Positions 34,134-47,944 of a stretch of 64,000 nucleotides of DNA are shown here, piece by piece. A program made the position numbers and the translations under genes. The stretch lies in contig OY725493.1 of assembly GCA_963281255.1 (NCBI GenBank), forward strand, positions 4,867,857-4,931,856, given 5' to 3'. Position 1 is the stretch's first letter; the number at the start of each line of letters is the position of its first letter. This DNA comes from Aphrocallistes beatrix. Its lineage: Eukaryota; Porifera; Hexactinellida; Sceptrulophora; Aphrocallistidae. The notes beneath the pieces were generated by a model that worked only from the letters and a program-made list of their open reading frames with translations, made no database searches and had not been told where the DNA came from.

Positions 34134-36242
34134 ATGAGTGATAAATATCACCTCGATGCGAGCAAGGGGGGTCTAGGTTCTTCCGGGAACAGAAAGAAGA
34201 TCACAATCTCGTACGTGATCAGAGAACCAGAGGAGCCTTACAACCGTTCGGGCGTGAACTGTGTCCAGCTAGACGCGGAGAACAGACTGCTGTATACGGC
34301 TGGGAGAGACTCCATTATTCGCAGCTGGAGGTCTGACAGGAGTCCGGGGGCAGAGAGCAAACCGTTCCAGTGCATGGACGATCACTCCGACTGGGTGAAC
34401 TCGATTTTCCTTTCTAACGATAAGAAAGTGCTGGTGAGTGCTGGGTCGGACGCGTACATCAAGTTATGGGACACGAAGATCGGCTCTGTCGTGTGTAGCG
34501 TGCAAGACCACAAGGACTACGTCACTGCTCTGTCCTACGCCAGCTCAGCGGAGAAATTCGTCTCAGCGAGTTTGGACAGGAAAATAAACATCTGGGATCT
34601 AAACCAGCTGCGCGCTATCGTCTCCAAGCAAGCCACTGCTACCTCTGAGTTGCTTCGGGGGCAGAAGAACTCTATTTATAGTGTAGCCACCACCCCGGAA
34701 TGCTGTCTGGTCGTGAGCGGCTCTACTGAGAAGATGCTGCGTGCTTGGGACCCTCGGAGCAACCAGGAGTTGATGCAGCTGAGGGGGCATTCGGACAACG
34801 TACGAGCACTCGCTCTCTCCAGCGACGGGACCTGGTGTGTGTCCGGTTCTTCTGACCGCACCCTCAAGCTCTGGTCCATTTCTCAGCAGAGGTGCGTGCG
34901 TACAATCAACCTTCCTGACAGTGTATGGGCCATCCTGCCACTTGGTGAGTAAATGGTGCACGCATACTTATGACAACTTTATCTGATGCTTTGTCTGATA
35001 AATACAGGTGACATGAGTCAGGTGCTAGCTGGGTTGAAGGACGGATCGATACACTGGGTGGATGTCAAGTCTAACACGAATAAGGTTATAGTACAGGAGT
35101 CAGCACCTATCCTCAGCTTCTGCATCGACGAAAAGGAATCTTTGCTCTGGGTAAGCACAACCAACTCCTGTGTGAACGCCTGGAAACTAGACCTGTCTTC
35201 CTGCGATGAAGCCATCAGGCACAGCACCCTCCCTGCTGTCTCAGCCCCGAATAGCCCAGTCAAATCTATCCCAGGAAAACCGAGGATTAAGGACTTCTCC
35301 ATTCTGAAGGACAGGAGACATGTACTCACCAAGAACACGGATAATGAGATTCAGCTCTGGGATATCATGTACGCGAAATTCGTCAAGAGTCTAGGCAGCG
35401 GAGAGCTAGAGGCTTTCCGCGAGGAGGAAGAGCGGAAAATGATGAATAACTTGATCCCCAACTGGTTCTCAGTCCGCATCAAGACTGGGCTGATCTCGAT
35501 CTGCATCGAAGAGGTGGGATGGAAGTCCGCTTGGATAGTTGCGTCCCAGACGGATTTACCTGGAAACGAGAGTCCAGGAGTGAAGTACAACCTGGGCTGT
35601 CTGGTGCTGCTAGGAATCTTCAAGCCTTTCACTTCTTACCATAAAGCAAGTAAGGAGGAGAATGGAGCGGTGGACAAGGAAGAGAAGAGTATTGACACTG
35701 ATTTCGTGACTGTTCCTGACCACACACCTATTATTCTCACTGAATCGGACGATTCGGGAATTGTGCTCTGTCGCATTTTATCTAAAGATGTAGCAGGGCC
35801 TTCTGAGAGAGAGAAGCTACAGCGTATGCTTCCTACATGGGCCCTCAACTACCTCCTTAACAGAGATCTCCCTCAGCAGCTCAAAATTAATTTCACCATC
35901 GTGCCGCATAAATCTATCACGACGACTAAAACCGCGCCTCTTTTCAACCCCAGTCGCCCTACACGACTCAACGGATGCGACACTGTGTCCATCCGCAAGA
36001 TTATCGACTATATTTACGAGCAAATAAACAAAACAGCTCCGGAAGGAGATAAAGCTGTCGATTTAATAGAAGTTTTGTGCAATGGGCAGGTGCTCACTCT
36101 CGATTCGGATATGAGGAGCATAAAATACCATATATGGAAGAGTTCATCCGACCTCAAACTTGAGTATCGTTATAAAGTTACTGAGAATGGGGAAGAGAAA
36201 GATGACCAGGACATAGGAGAGCAGGCTGATAGCAATCCTTAG
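34134..36242 (+). CDS. WDR48: WDR48 (UAF1), activator of USP1/12/46 deubiquitinases
   Basis: WD40 protein that binds and activates USP1, USP12 and USP46 and acts in Fanconi-pathway deubiquitination. Two exons, 34134-34944 and 35008-36242, join in phase (LPLG|DMSQ) across a 63-base intron and give 681 residues (human 677). It begins with the family ITISYVIREPEEPYNRSGVN. Eight WD blades follow, including YTAGRDSIIRSW, VSGSTEKMLRAWDPR and SGSSDRTLKLW, with YAKFVKSLG and NWFSVRIKTGLISI. The C-terminal SUMO-like domains end LRTIKYHIWKSS-like (MRSIKYHIWKSSSDLKLEYR). MCM6 starts 157 bases downstream, so two genome-maintenance genes are adjacent. Confidence 0.95.
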
Positions 36243-36399
36243 TCTATGGGATTGCATACTGTTTAGTTTAATTCTGTGTCTAAAATGTAAATATAAGTGC
36301 CCGTCTATAGATTCTCGATTATTTCATAACGACAATACTTTACTATGTTAATCCATGGTCCAACTGTATTATATTTCTCAGGAGATCCGATCGAGTAGG

Positions 36400-39321
<2,922 letters not shown>

Positions 39322-39487
39322 GCTATTTGAATCTGATTTAGGAAATATTGTTGCGTGTCAGTTTGGAACCCAATCACTTATGATTAGCATTTCATCCAGA
39401 ATATATTGATAAATTAATATGTATTAGACTTATGTAGTAGTAATTTTAAGTTTAAATAGTTAGTTATTCAGAATATTAGCATATTTG

Positions 39488-40705
39488 ATGGCTTCCAACT
39501 CACATTCGCACGACCTAACTAACAGCGAAGTGTCTCGCTACAGTAGACAGCTGATTCTAGATGAGTTTGGCCCAGCCGCACAAACCCGTCTCAAGCACTC
39601 CTCTTGTCTCATCGTAGGATTGGGCGGCTTGGGCTGTCCGGCGGCTACCTACCTAGCCGCAGCGGGCATCGGGAAGCTAGGGCTCGTGGACTACGACGTG
39701 GTGGAGCTAGGGAATCTGCATAGACAGGTCCTGCATTCGGAGGATAGAGTGGGCCAACTGAAAGTGAAATCTGCTCAAGAATCCCTCACGCGTCTCAATT
39801 CGAACGTTCAGATTGAATGCCACCAAACACTCCTAACTCGAGATACAGCATTGAGTGTAGCTAAGGAGTATGACGTCATCTTAGATGCTACAGACAACGT
39901 AGCCACTCGCTACCTTCTAAACGACATCAGCGTGATATTGGACAAGCCACTGGTATCGGGAAGTGCCTTGAAATTTGAGGGACAGATGACCGTCTACCAC
40001 CATAAGGGAGGGCCTTGCTATAGGTGCATATTCCCCACCCCTCCTCCTCCCGAGATGGTGACCAACTGCTCAAGTGGAGGTGTGATAGGCGCTGTACCAG
40101 GGATTATAGGTAACCTACAGGCACTTGAAGCTATCAAGTTGCTAGCAGGACTCGAGGTGTCTTATAGCGGGAATATGTTGTTGTTTGATGGATTAAATGG
40201 TAGCTTTAGAACCATAAAACTGAGGGGAAGGAATCCATGTTGTAAGTCTTGCGGAGATACGCCGGAGATATCTGAGAGTTTAGTTGATTACGAAGACTTT
40301 TGTGGTTCGAAAGCGGATGATAAGTGTTCTCACGTTTCTATACTGAAGCCTGAAGAGAGAATCTCAGTTGAGAGCCTGAAAGCATTGAAGGAGAAGAGCT
40401 ACGTTATCATTGATTGCAGGAAATGTATGGAATTTGAAATATGCCATCTGCCTAATTCAATTAATTTACCTCTAGACGATCTTCAGAATAGTAAAGATCC
40501 TCTGAATCTTATCGATTCACAGGTTAAAGATAGCAATAGAGATATTTTATTTCTTTGCCACCATGGGAATCGATCGCAGACAGCAGTTGAGTTAATTAAA
40601 ATGAATGCACCGCCATCACAATTGCAAAACCGCGATGTTAAAGATATAATTGGAGGAATTGATCTATGGGCTAGATCAATCGACTCCTCGTTTCCACGCT
40701 ACTAG
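39488..40705 (+). CDS. MOCS3: MOCS3/Uba4, E1-like adenylyltransferase and sulfurtransferase
   Basis: Activates URM1 for 2-thiolation of wobble uridine in tRNA and MOCS2A for molybdopterin synthesis. A single exon of 405 residues (human 460). The E1 domain has nucleotide motif GLGGLGCPAATYLA, DYDVVELGNLHRQ, the zinc pairs CYRC and CKSC, and the catalytic-cysteine region TNCSSGGVIGAVPG. The C-terminal rhodanese domain has IIDCRKCMEFEICHLPNSIN and the active-site loop CHHGNRSQ, with the persulfide Cys. It is shorter than the human protein mainly because it lacks an N-terminal extension. The ATG is preceded by T-rich sequence with two AG dinucleotides. Identity is secure. Confidence 0.95.
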   Translation: MASNSHSHDLTNSEVSRYSRQLILDEFGPAAQTRLKHSSCLIVGLGGLGCPAATYLAAAGIGKLGLVDYDVVELGNLHRQVLHSEDRVGQLKVKSAQESLTRLNSNVQIECHQTLLTRDTALSVAKEYDVILDATDNVATRYLLNDISVILDKPLVSGSALKFEGQMTVYHHKGGPCYRCIFPTPPPPEMVTNCSSGGVIGAVPGIIGNLQALEAIKLLAGLEVSYSGNMLLFDGLNGSFRTIKLRGRNPCCKSCGDTPEISESLVDYEDFCGSKADDKCSHVSILKPEERISVESLKALKEKSYVIIDCRKCMEFEICHLPNSINLPLDDLQNSKDPLNLIDSQVKDSNRDILFLCHHGNRSQTAVELIKMNAPPSQLQNRDVKDIIGGIDLWARSIDSSFPRY

Positions 40706-43133
40706 TACCTTATAGCGCTCCAAGACTTTATTCTTTAATTTTTGATGTATAAGAATGTTAGAATATTAACCCATGCAGACATAAATATGAATAGACAATT
40801 AGAATACAGCCTGGCATAAGAATGATCCAATTTTAACATAGAGCTTTCCATCCCACGTAACATCCCACATACATTATGCAAATATTGAGAGTAATATTTG
40901 TTCTTTCACATGTATCCATTTCAGTATTTAATTGTCAATGGTTTATGAGTTCTATTCGATTGAGGCCGTACTCCTATATCACCGATTGGAACTAATCATT
41001 TCGAATTATAAATCTTTTGTTATAAAAACCATACGCTTTGTTCTGATTCCTCATAAATACGCCAACTCTTGAGAAGTATATTCAAAGCAGCACAGTAGGC
41101 ATTGGAAAAGGAAATTAGGTAAGTTTTATTTTCAAATTTTTGTTTATCTAAAATTTTACCTTTTATTTTATATACCTCTAATTTACGACTGTGCTTGTCC
41201 TTGGGGAAAGGTTATTTCTATCTTTTGCTTGCTACACATTTTTAATGGAAAACTAATGGAGATGAGCTCACCTAATGGAAAACCATACAGTAGATGAAAG
41301 CGATGATTGCGTCTATTTGTTCCCATTAGCTTAATATATCAATTCCATCATGTTTACATTTAGCTCCATTCACGAGAATTCCATAACTGTAAATTGTGTA
41401 AACATCTACACACAAGTGGATTTATTATGAAGTAATTTTGTAGTTTTCATTACAAATAAGTGCAAGGTTTACTGCGATTATGATTTCTCAAATGAGTGAT
41501 TAATATGTGAACTTCCTAAGAATTGGAAAAACGAGTGACTTTAAAGAGCTTTTAATTATCTAACTTAAACTGCATAATTATATTTAGGAAACACTTGAAC
41601 ACTGATCACTATCCTGAGAAGATTAATAAACCTTATTACAACCTTAATAAATTATGATTTGTAGCGTCTACGTTCAATTTGTAGTTGTAATACCGATTTG
41701 TTTCGCGTTCAATTGAATTTGTTTTATAACTGTGAACATTTAGATAATGCAATTACTTAGGTCTATTACCTAATTTTCGAAATATCTTATAATATATGCG
41801 TTAGGTAACCAGTCATCCATTCGGCTTTTTATTAAGGGAAGCTATGAGATGACAGTTAGTTAATCTTGTTTCATATGTTGGTTTCCATAATCTGAGTTAT
41901 TTTCATTTGGTCTTCTTTCTAATCGTTATTTCATTCTTAGATTGAATCCTGATTCCATACACATCCTTTCGCGTTTATTAATTATTTTACTTCGTTCATT
42001 AAATAAGTTAATTATGATGGTTTTCGTTCAAATGTATCATACTTATTTTTTTGCCAAGATCACATCGCCGTTATATCGCCACTGGACATTTCAAGGTATC
42101 GCATAATCTAATTTCCAGCACTAGCATTGGACTTGACACTTTTGTGGGATTCTACTCGTGAATTGAATATGGAGTGACTTCCATACTTTATTATTACGAT
42201 TCTTGCAATAATAAATGTTAAACTTCAAACTGTTGACATTTTTTGGTTTTGACGAGTTGTCTATTAGCAGCTAGATGCTAATGATAATGAACTGCGTTTA
42301 CATAAGCGCAAAGGTAACAATTATTCTCGATTTCATTCTATTGGTTTTTAACAATAGAAGTTATATTTTTTCCTTTTTCATATCACTCATTGACCTCATG
42401 TACTCGTACCCTTTGTTCGCATTTTAGCGCTTCTACCTAGTCTTCTTACAAATCGCATTTGCAACTTGTCTGCTATACAGGCTTCCATCGATTGATTTAG
42501 TATAAATGAACTGTAGACACTAATATTGCTAAAATTCTCACCAGCAATTAAATATTCCCTCGTGTTAGGACTGATCTCAATATTTTAATCCCTTATACAA
42601 ACATTGACTAATTCATCGATATTCTTATTCAAGGAACTTTAAGGTATTTTATTTCTTTCAACTTACAATAATCTTTAAATTTGATGGTAATCAGGACATA
42701 GTTTATTTTGTGTAGCATTTGAGTTCAAAATTTTAATCCCACACAAATACATTATATGGTGTTACAGCTTGCACGTTAGCAATTCTCGTGTCTCTAATTT
42801 TGATAACAACACATCGTAAGAGCTATATAATCATTTCCAGCTCTCAAATAAACAAGTATCAATTTCCAATTCATTTTGTCTACGTACACCCTTCCTCATA
42901 ATGACTCCATTGACGATGCCACCCTTCTGGTTCATATTACCTTACTTCTGTTTACGTAAGTATCTTCAGAACTGAATTTATTAATTTGTTAGTGACCATG
43001 ACACGAATGCAAATTGCTATTTGAGGATGGTGATAAAGAAGAAGTGAAATTTTAATCACCGCATTATTGTCTCGTTTTGAATTTTAGAATTTGCTTTATC
43101 TTCGAGACATTTGTTTAAAATGAATCTAACATT

Positions 43134-43155
43134 ATTAATTAATTAATTAATTAAT
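43134..43155. repeat. (TTAA)n microsatellite
   Basis: About five consecutive TTAA units in AT-rich intergenic DNA. Confidence 0.9.
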
Positions 43156-44054
43156 GTCTTGATAAAGTTGATTAATAAGATTCTCTCTCTCAACTTAATT
43201 GCGACACAATTATTTGTTGTGATTAACTGACTGCCACGCCAGGAAGATAGACATAGTCACTAGTTAGATTTCAGAGCATTTATAACATAAAACTGTCTCT
43301 CATAAAATCATCTTATATTCCTTAATTGATGAGTTAATATAGAAATTCCCCTCACCTCACTGAAAATATTTAAACTTAGACATTTAGATTATACTGAGGT
43401 CTCGCTCCTATTCTATGAATGACAGATAACTACATATTGACTTGTCTGTGTTTATTCTTGTCCATACGGTGATAATGTACGACCTCTATCCTCTTGAATA
43501 GGAATAGCTGGGTGTCAAGTATTAAGAATTCTCTGAATTGTTCATCAACACTTGGAACTTCTTATCTAACTGATCCTTTGTGACTGACAACTTTGGCTTC
43601 CTTGTTTTAATTCGAGGTCCTAATAGTCAAGATTGCTGTATGTCAAAAGCTGGTTATTAATTAGCGTGAACAACTTGAGTGTAAGACTGAAACTTTGAAA
43701 TGCAATGATGAAAATATTTAATTTGCACTCTCACACTTACTACATTACGTCTCTATATAAATATCAGAATAAGCATATGCACTACTAGCCCATGGTAAAG
43801 TTCCATTTCATTATTCCCAAATTAAGAGAAATGCTTTTAAGGAGTCTACTCATTATCTTGAATGTTCTAAAATATTCATTTTGACACACTCTGCCAAATG
43901 TTTCGAATACATGTAGGGCAGCTCTCCATATATACTCTCACGACAATACACTACTTACATAGGCAGACACTAGCTGATAATACTTTAGCCTAAATTATGT
44001 TGATAACGAGTACGGCTTGCATGCAATTCCTGCATCTCACCAAGTAGAAAAGAA

Positions 44055-44063
44055 TATAAATAG
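44055..44063 (+). promoter_or_regulatory. TATA box of the Frizzled-like gene
   Basis: TATAAATAG, 45 bases before the ATG. A start about 30 bases downstream would leave a short leader. An acceptor-like TTTATTCTTTTAG also lies 6 bases before the ATG. Confidence 0.45.
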
Positions 44064-44099
44064 CCAGTGTTTAATACATGTTTATTCTTTTAGGTCATA

Positions 44100-45548
44100 A
44101 TGGAGAAGATTTGGATTATTCTCATATCAATAGTATTGTGTACCAGGCAAATACTGGCAAAGGAAAACTTCTCGAATGATACAGTTTGCGACTTTGTAGA
44201 TTCAAGGATCTCTGCTAACATCTTACAAGAATTTCGCGAACTTTACTTTCGTACCAACAAGACATGTCCCTACCCCTTTGTCAACGTTGACGATGAACTG
44301 AACTATGTGTTTCCTGACTTGCCATGTGGTTATGTATGCCGGCCGCCTCTCATTACAGAAAATGATTACGTTACATTTAAAATATTCTCTGGTATTCTCG
44401 GACTAGTCATTTGGCTGTTCTCTCTTGGAACTTTGCTAACAATCCTATTGAACTTCCCCCTTCTTAACCGCTTCATAACTAGGCCTGTTATTTTCTTAGT
44501 CATATGCAATTTTTCCGTTTTCAGCACTTACATCATTCAGCTTTTGGGTCTAGGCGATAAAGTGACCTGTAACTCTGATGGCTCGCTAGCAATTAACCAG
44601 CCGAGCAACCACATCGGTTGTAGCATCGGATTTTGCATTATCTACTTCTTTAACATGGCCTCCATCTTCTGGATCCCGTGTCTCTGTCATGCTTGCTTTA
44701 TCAAAGCTAAGAACATCAAGAAAACCTATACCCAGAGCATGCATAGGTGGGAAATTGCATATGAGATTATCTACCATTGCTTATGCTGGTTTTGTCCGTT
44801 GATTTTTATGGTTGTGATTCTTGTCCAGAGAGGATTGGGTGGAGAAAATGTCCTTGGATTTTGCTACATCCAGACTTCTCAAGGTCTATTCTACTACTTC
44901 CGCCTTCCTACCCTTATTTCAGTCTCGATATCAATTCCTCTACTCGTGTTTACTGTCATAAGGTTGTATTTCATTCAGATGTATCTTAAGGCAATGATGA
45001 AAGCCGCACAAAGTACCAAGAATTGTCGAGAGTTACGAAATTTTCTGATTAAAGTATCCATCTTCATTATTTTATCTTTAATTCATCTCACCATAATCTC
45101 TATTTTCGGGATTAAAGATTTAGACTCTTCAGATTCCTACTTAAGGCGATTGGAGAAACACGCTTGCTGCGAATGGAACAGCCAAATTTACGGGTATGAG
45201 GTATGCAAGGTAGAGAGTGAAGTTCTCTACGGAAAACGTATTGAGCACTTGGTATTTGCATACCTATTCATTGTCTCCATGTTCCTACAACATTTCCTGC
45301 TAACATGTTGGATATGGAGGTGGGAATTTGTGATTCACTGGGTCTTGTGCGTTCGTGATCCCTGTGGAAGATCGCGTGACGGGATCTTGTTTCAACAGCA
45401 TTACAGTCAGTATGACCCATCTTCTAACAACAGCTCGAGGTCAAAAGGCGCCATTAACTTCCAACTAAAACCGGAATTCCAAGCTCGTTGTGCTGAAAAT
45501 CCAATCAAGTGTTCGCAAGACTCTCTCGAGCAAAATAACAAAGTTTAA
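44100..45548 (+). CDS. Frizzled-family seven-helix receptor lacking the cysteine-rich domain
   Basis: Intronless, 482 residues. It has a signal peptide (about residues 1-20), a short ectodomain of only about 75 residues, seven hydrophobic helices and a 65-residue tail. Class F resemblance: RPVIFLVICNFSVFSTYIIQ (helix 2), CSIGFCIIYFFNMASIFW (helix 3), GFCYI in loop 2, LRNFLIKVSIFIIL (helix 6 region) and WIWRWEFVIHW after helix 7. A Wnt-binding cysteine-rich domain normally needs about 120 residues with ten Cys; here only four Cys occur before helix 1. The Dishevelled-binding KTxxxW motif is replaced by EFVIHW. It could be a diverged Frizzled, a Smoothened-like protein or a lineage-specific class F receptor; the ligand is unknown. 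Confidence 0.75.
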   Translation: MEKIWIILISIVLCTRQILAKENFSNDTVCDFVDSRISANILQEFRELYFRTNKTCPYPFVNVDDELNYVFPDLPCGYVCRPPLITENDYVTFKIFSGILGLVIWLFSLGTLLTILLNFPLLNRFITRPVIFLVICNFSVFSTYIIQLLGLGDKVTCNSDGSLAINQPSNHIGCSIGFCIIYFFNMASIFWIPCLCHACFIKAKNIKKTYTQSMHRWEIAYEIIYHCLCWFCPLIFMVVILVQRGLGGENVLGFCYIQTSQGLFYYFRLPTLISVSISIPLLVFTVIRLYFIQMYLKAMMKAAQSTKNCRELRNFLIKVSIFIILSLIHLTIISIFGIKDLDSSDSYLRRLEKHACCEWNSQIYGYEVCKVESEVLYGKRIEHLVFAYLFIVSMFLQHFLLTCWIWRWEFVIHWVLCVRDPCGRSRDGILFQQHYSQYDPSSNNSSRSKGAINFQLKPEFQARCAENPIKCSQDSLEQNNKV

Positions 45549-46495
45549 AATTATTTTTCTGATCTGATGGTTTGTAGCCCATCTTATTTTATCTTGATTG
45601 TTGTTGTATTTCACCAGTTCAGTAGTGTGAGTCCAGCCCCCATCCTCATTAATTATTTGTTGTTATTTATTTCGGTTACAGTTTACGTAGTTACCCTTTG
45701 TAGACCTTTAAATAGTTTGTAATTCGAAATATATAATGTTTTTCTGTCCAAGTTATCTCGTTATTTCGATATATGAAATGACCAGGTCGACTTTTCTAAG
45801 ATCTTGTCAAGATCATACTCTCTACTTATGCATGTACGAATGCAAGCAGCTGAGACAGTTTTGCTTCCGAATTACATTCCATTGAAATCAACTGATTTGG
45901 AGTTACGTTTTTTCTTTCGGTTAATTTTGCTTACTATGCTGTCTATTCGGTTACCACATCCAAAATTATTTCACAATTGCAATATTTGAACTTATACCTT
46001 ACTGGCTTGGTATAATTATTAATATGTCTTTAGTTTTAACTGTCATATACGTGTATATGGTCTTGAAGACACCTTGTTTGTAATCCTTTAATATTTCGCC
46101 GTTAATTATTCTATCGCAATAATATACAATTTCTTATCAAATTCTTTTCGAATCAATAACTCTTGTATCCTTTATTCATAAAATTTCCCATTCAACCAAT
46201 TGAATATGATATTCTGTAACATTATATAGTGTTGGATTCATTGATTCTCCATTCTATTAGGTAATCCGATCATATTAACAATACTATACGATTTTAAAGC
46301 ACTTTTCATGGAGTAACTTCGGTTTACAATTTCAATTTCTGGAATTTTTAAAAATTTCATTTATATCTCCTCAACCCCCCCCTCTCTCTCTCTCTCTCCC
46401 CCACCCCGGCCATTTCATGTCTATAAATGAATTAATTTAATTTACTTTTAAGTTCCGTTACATAATGATTATAAGAATTACATTTTCACAAATGA
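45549..46495. other. Intergenic with a polypyrimidine microsatellite
   Basis: AT-rich, with a C-run followed by a CT repeat and a further C-rich run at about 46374-46408. No gene was recognised. Confidence 0.5.
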
Positions 46496-46987
46496 TTAAA
46501 TCTTGATAGTCGAGTATGTTAGAGATGTACTAAGAGAAACCCCGTAGCATATTGCCACCATATACATAGAAATGTTCATGGAGAGCACGGATCTTTTTCT
46601 CTTGTAGAGATCTTGCTGCCCAGAAGAAATGAACTGCATCCAGAATATGAGTAGTGTCGAGTAGAGTTTGAAAGGAAGGCAGAGCTGGCTACCGGCCCAC
46701 TTGATCCTGTTCGAAATGTTTTCGAAGAAGAATCCTTGATTTTTCGAATCACATATCTGTGTTGTTTCAAATATTTCACTGTCAACATGTCCAGTTTTCC
46801 AATCGAATCTCCTTCTTTTAAGTACTTTCGAATCCAAGAATGTTTCATCCTCTCTGTTGAGATTATATATGATCGTCCCGATATCAGAATCATTTTTTTC
46901 TTCCGCTTTTTCTATGTAGTATCTCTTTATCGTAATTTTCCGTTCGATTATCTCGATCTGTTCCATCTTTGCTACTGGTTCAGTCAT
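46496..46987 (-). CDS. Hypothetical 163-residue protein, possibly two membrane helices
   Basis: A single open frame from a genuine ATG, with no family recognised. Residues 1-95 are charged (Lys/Glu-rich, IIERKITIKRYYIEKAEEKND) and look soluble. Two hydrophobic segments follow at about 103-122 (LCLPFKLYSTLLIFWMQFIS) and 138-160, separated by a basic YKRKR loop. This could be a small two-pass membrane protein. Part of the C-terminal frame might be intronic. It is isolated on the minus strand between plus-strand genes. Confidence 0.4.
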   Translation of the reverse strand: MTEPVAKMEQIEIIERKITIKRYYIEKAEEKNDSDIGTIIYNLNREDETFLDSKVLKRRRFDWKTGHVDSEIFETTQICDSKNQGFFFENISNRIKWAGSQLCLPFKLYSTLLIFWMQFISSGQQDLYKRKRSVLSMNISMYMVAICYGVSLSTSLTYSTIKI

Positions 46988-47944
46988 TTTGCTATGTCTA
47001 GTGGTTTATTTGACTATTATGAACTCAGACAAGTATTTATACAAACTCGAGGATAGCCTTACTAAGTCAGTCGTTCACTCAATTCTGTATTAACCTTTAG
47101 TTGCTGTCATATGGTCCTGATATTACAGGATTCTATGTTAGTGAACTTGAGCCCATTATGGTTAATTATTACAAATTTCTTCTTGAGAACCATAAAAAAT
47201 AGGTGCATTTAACCCTTGCTACGGTATGCTCCAATTGGGTGATGAATGCTTTGAATTTTGTTTGCAAGTGCAAGCTAATAGTAATTTTCCTCCATTATTC
47301 TGAATAGAATCTCTTCAAGATAATGATAGAAACCTCATGACGTTCTTATCATCATTCACGCGTTTATTTTTGAACATAATTCAATACAAAAATTGCAAGA
47401 ATGTCCATATCTATATCAGCAAATATTAATTAATTGATAAGAAGGATTTCCAATTGTTGTTTGTGATATATTATTTTGTATAGTGATACCTACTCAAGGA
47501 CTCCCCAAAAATGACTGCTTTAAGCAAACTGTCGTAATGCTTATTTAGTTTCATTATTATTGAAAAGTTCACGACGGCTGGTGTTGTGTACATATGGTCG
47601 GTCCTTATATGGTCATAGTGTGGTTATACGAGGTTTCACTGCATTTCAATAACAAAATCACATTCTTATGAAGTTCTTCACAAATGAATGCATTGTACAC
47701 AATGTTTACAGGTTATGTCCAATTGGTTTAGCCAGGTTTCAACTTAACTGGACAAAACATAGTTAATTAAGACCTAAAAGGATTTAATTTCACAGATTGA
47801 TTAAAACCCAAGTTTACTTTATTTTGTCTAATGTTCTGTTTGACTTGTTGACGGACGAAATTGAATCTTGACTTAACATACATACTAACTTTTTAAAATA
47901 CCATCTTAGTTTAAACTGTGATTAGCCTATTTCCAGTTCTCATC
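46988..47944. other. Intergenic upstream of INTS11
   Basis: About 960 bases of AT-rich sequence with no recognised gene. It ends in CCTATTTCCAG, an acceptor-like sequence 8 bases before the INTS11 ATG. Confidence 0.5.

Larger units (their letters stand above)
40706..44099. other. 3.4-kb gene-free stretch upstream of the Frizzled-like gene
   Basis: The longest stretch without a recognised gene in the right half. It is AT-rich throughout, with no long frame, tandem array or terminal-repeat element found apart from a TTAA run at 43134-43155. It could hold regulatory DNA for the receptor gene or unrecognised non-coding RNA. A TATA box closes it. Confidence 0.5.

Noticed and set aside
34599-34961. 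Antisense frames inside WDR48
   Set aside because: Mirror frames of a conserved WD40 exon with biased codons; no independent support.
36355-36399. Upstream ATG for MCM6
   Set aside because: The added 15 residues do not match the family and an acceptor-like CTCAG lies between; the ATG at 36400 gives the family-like MD start.
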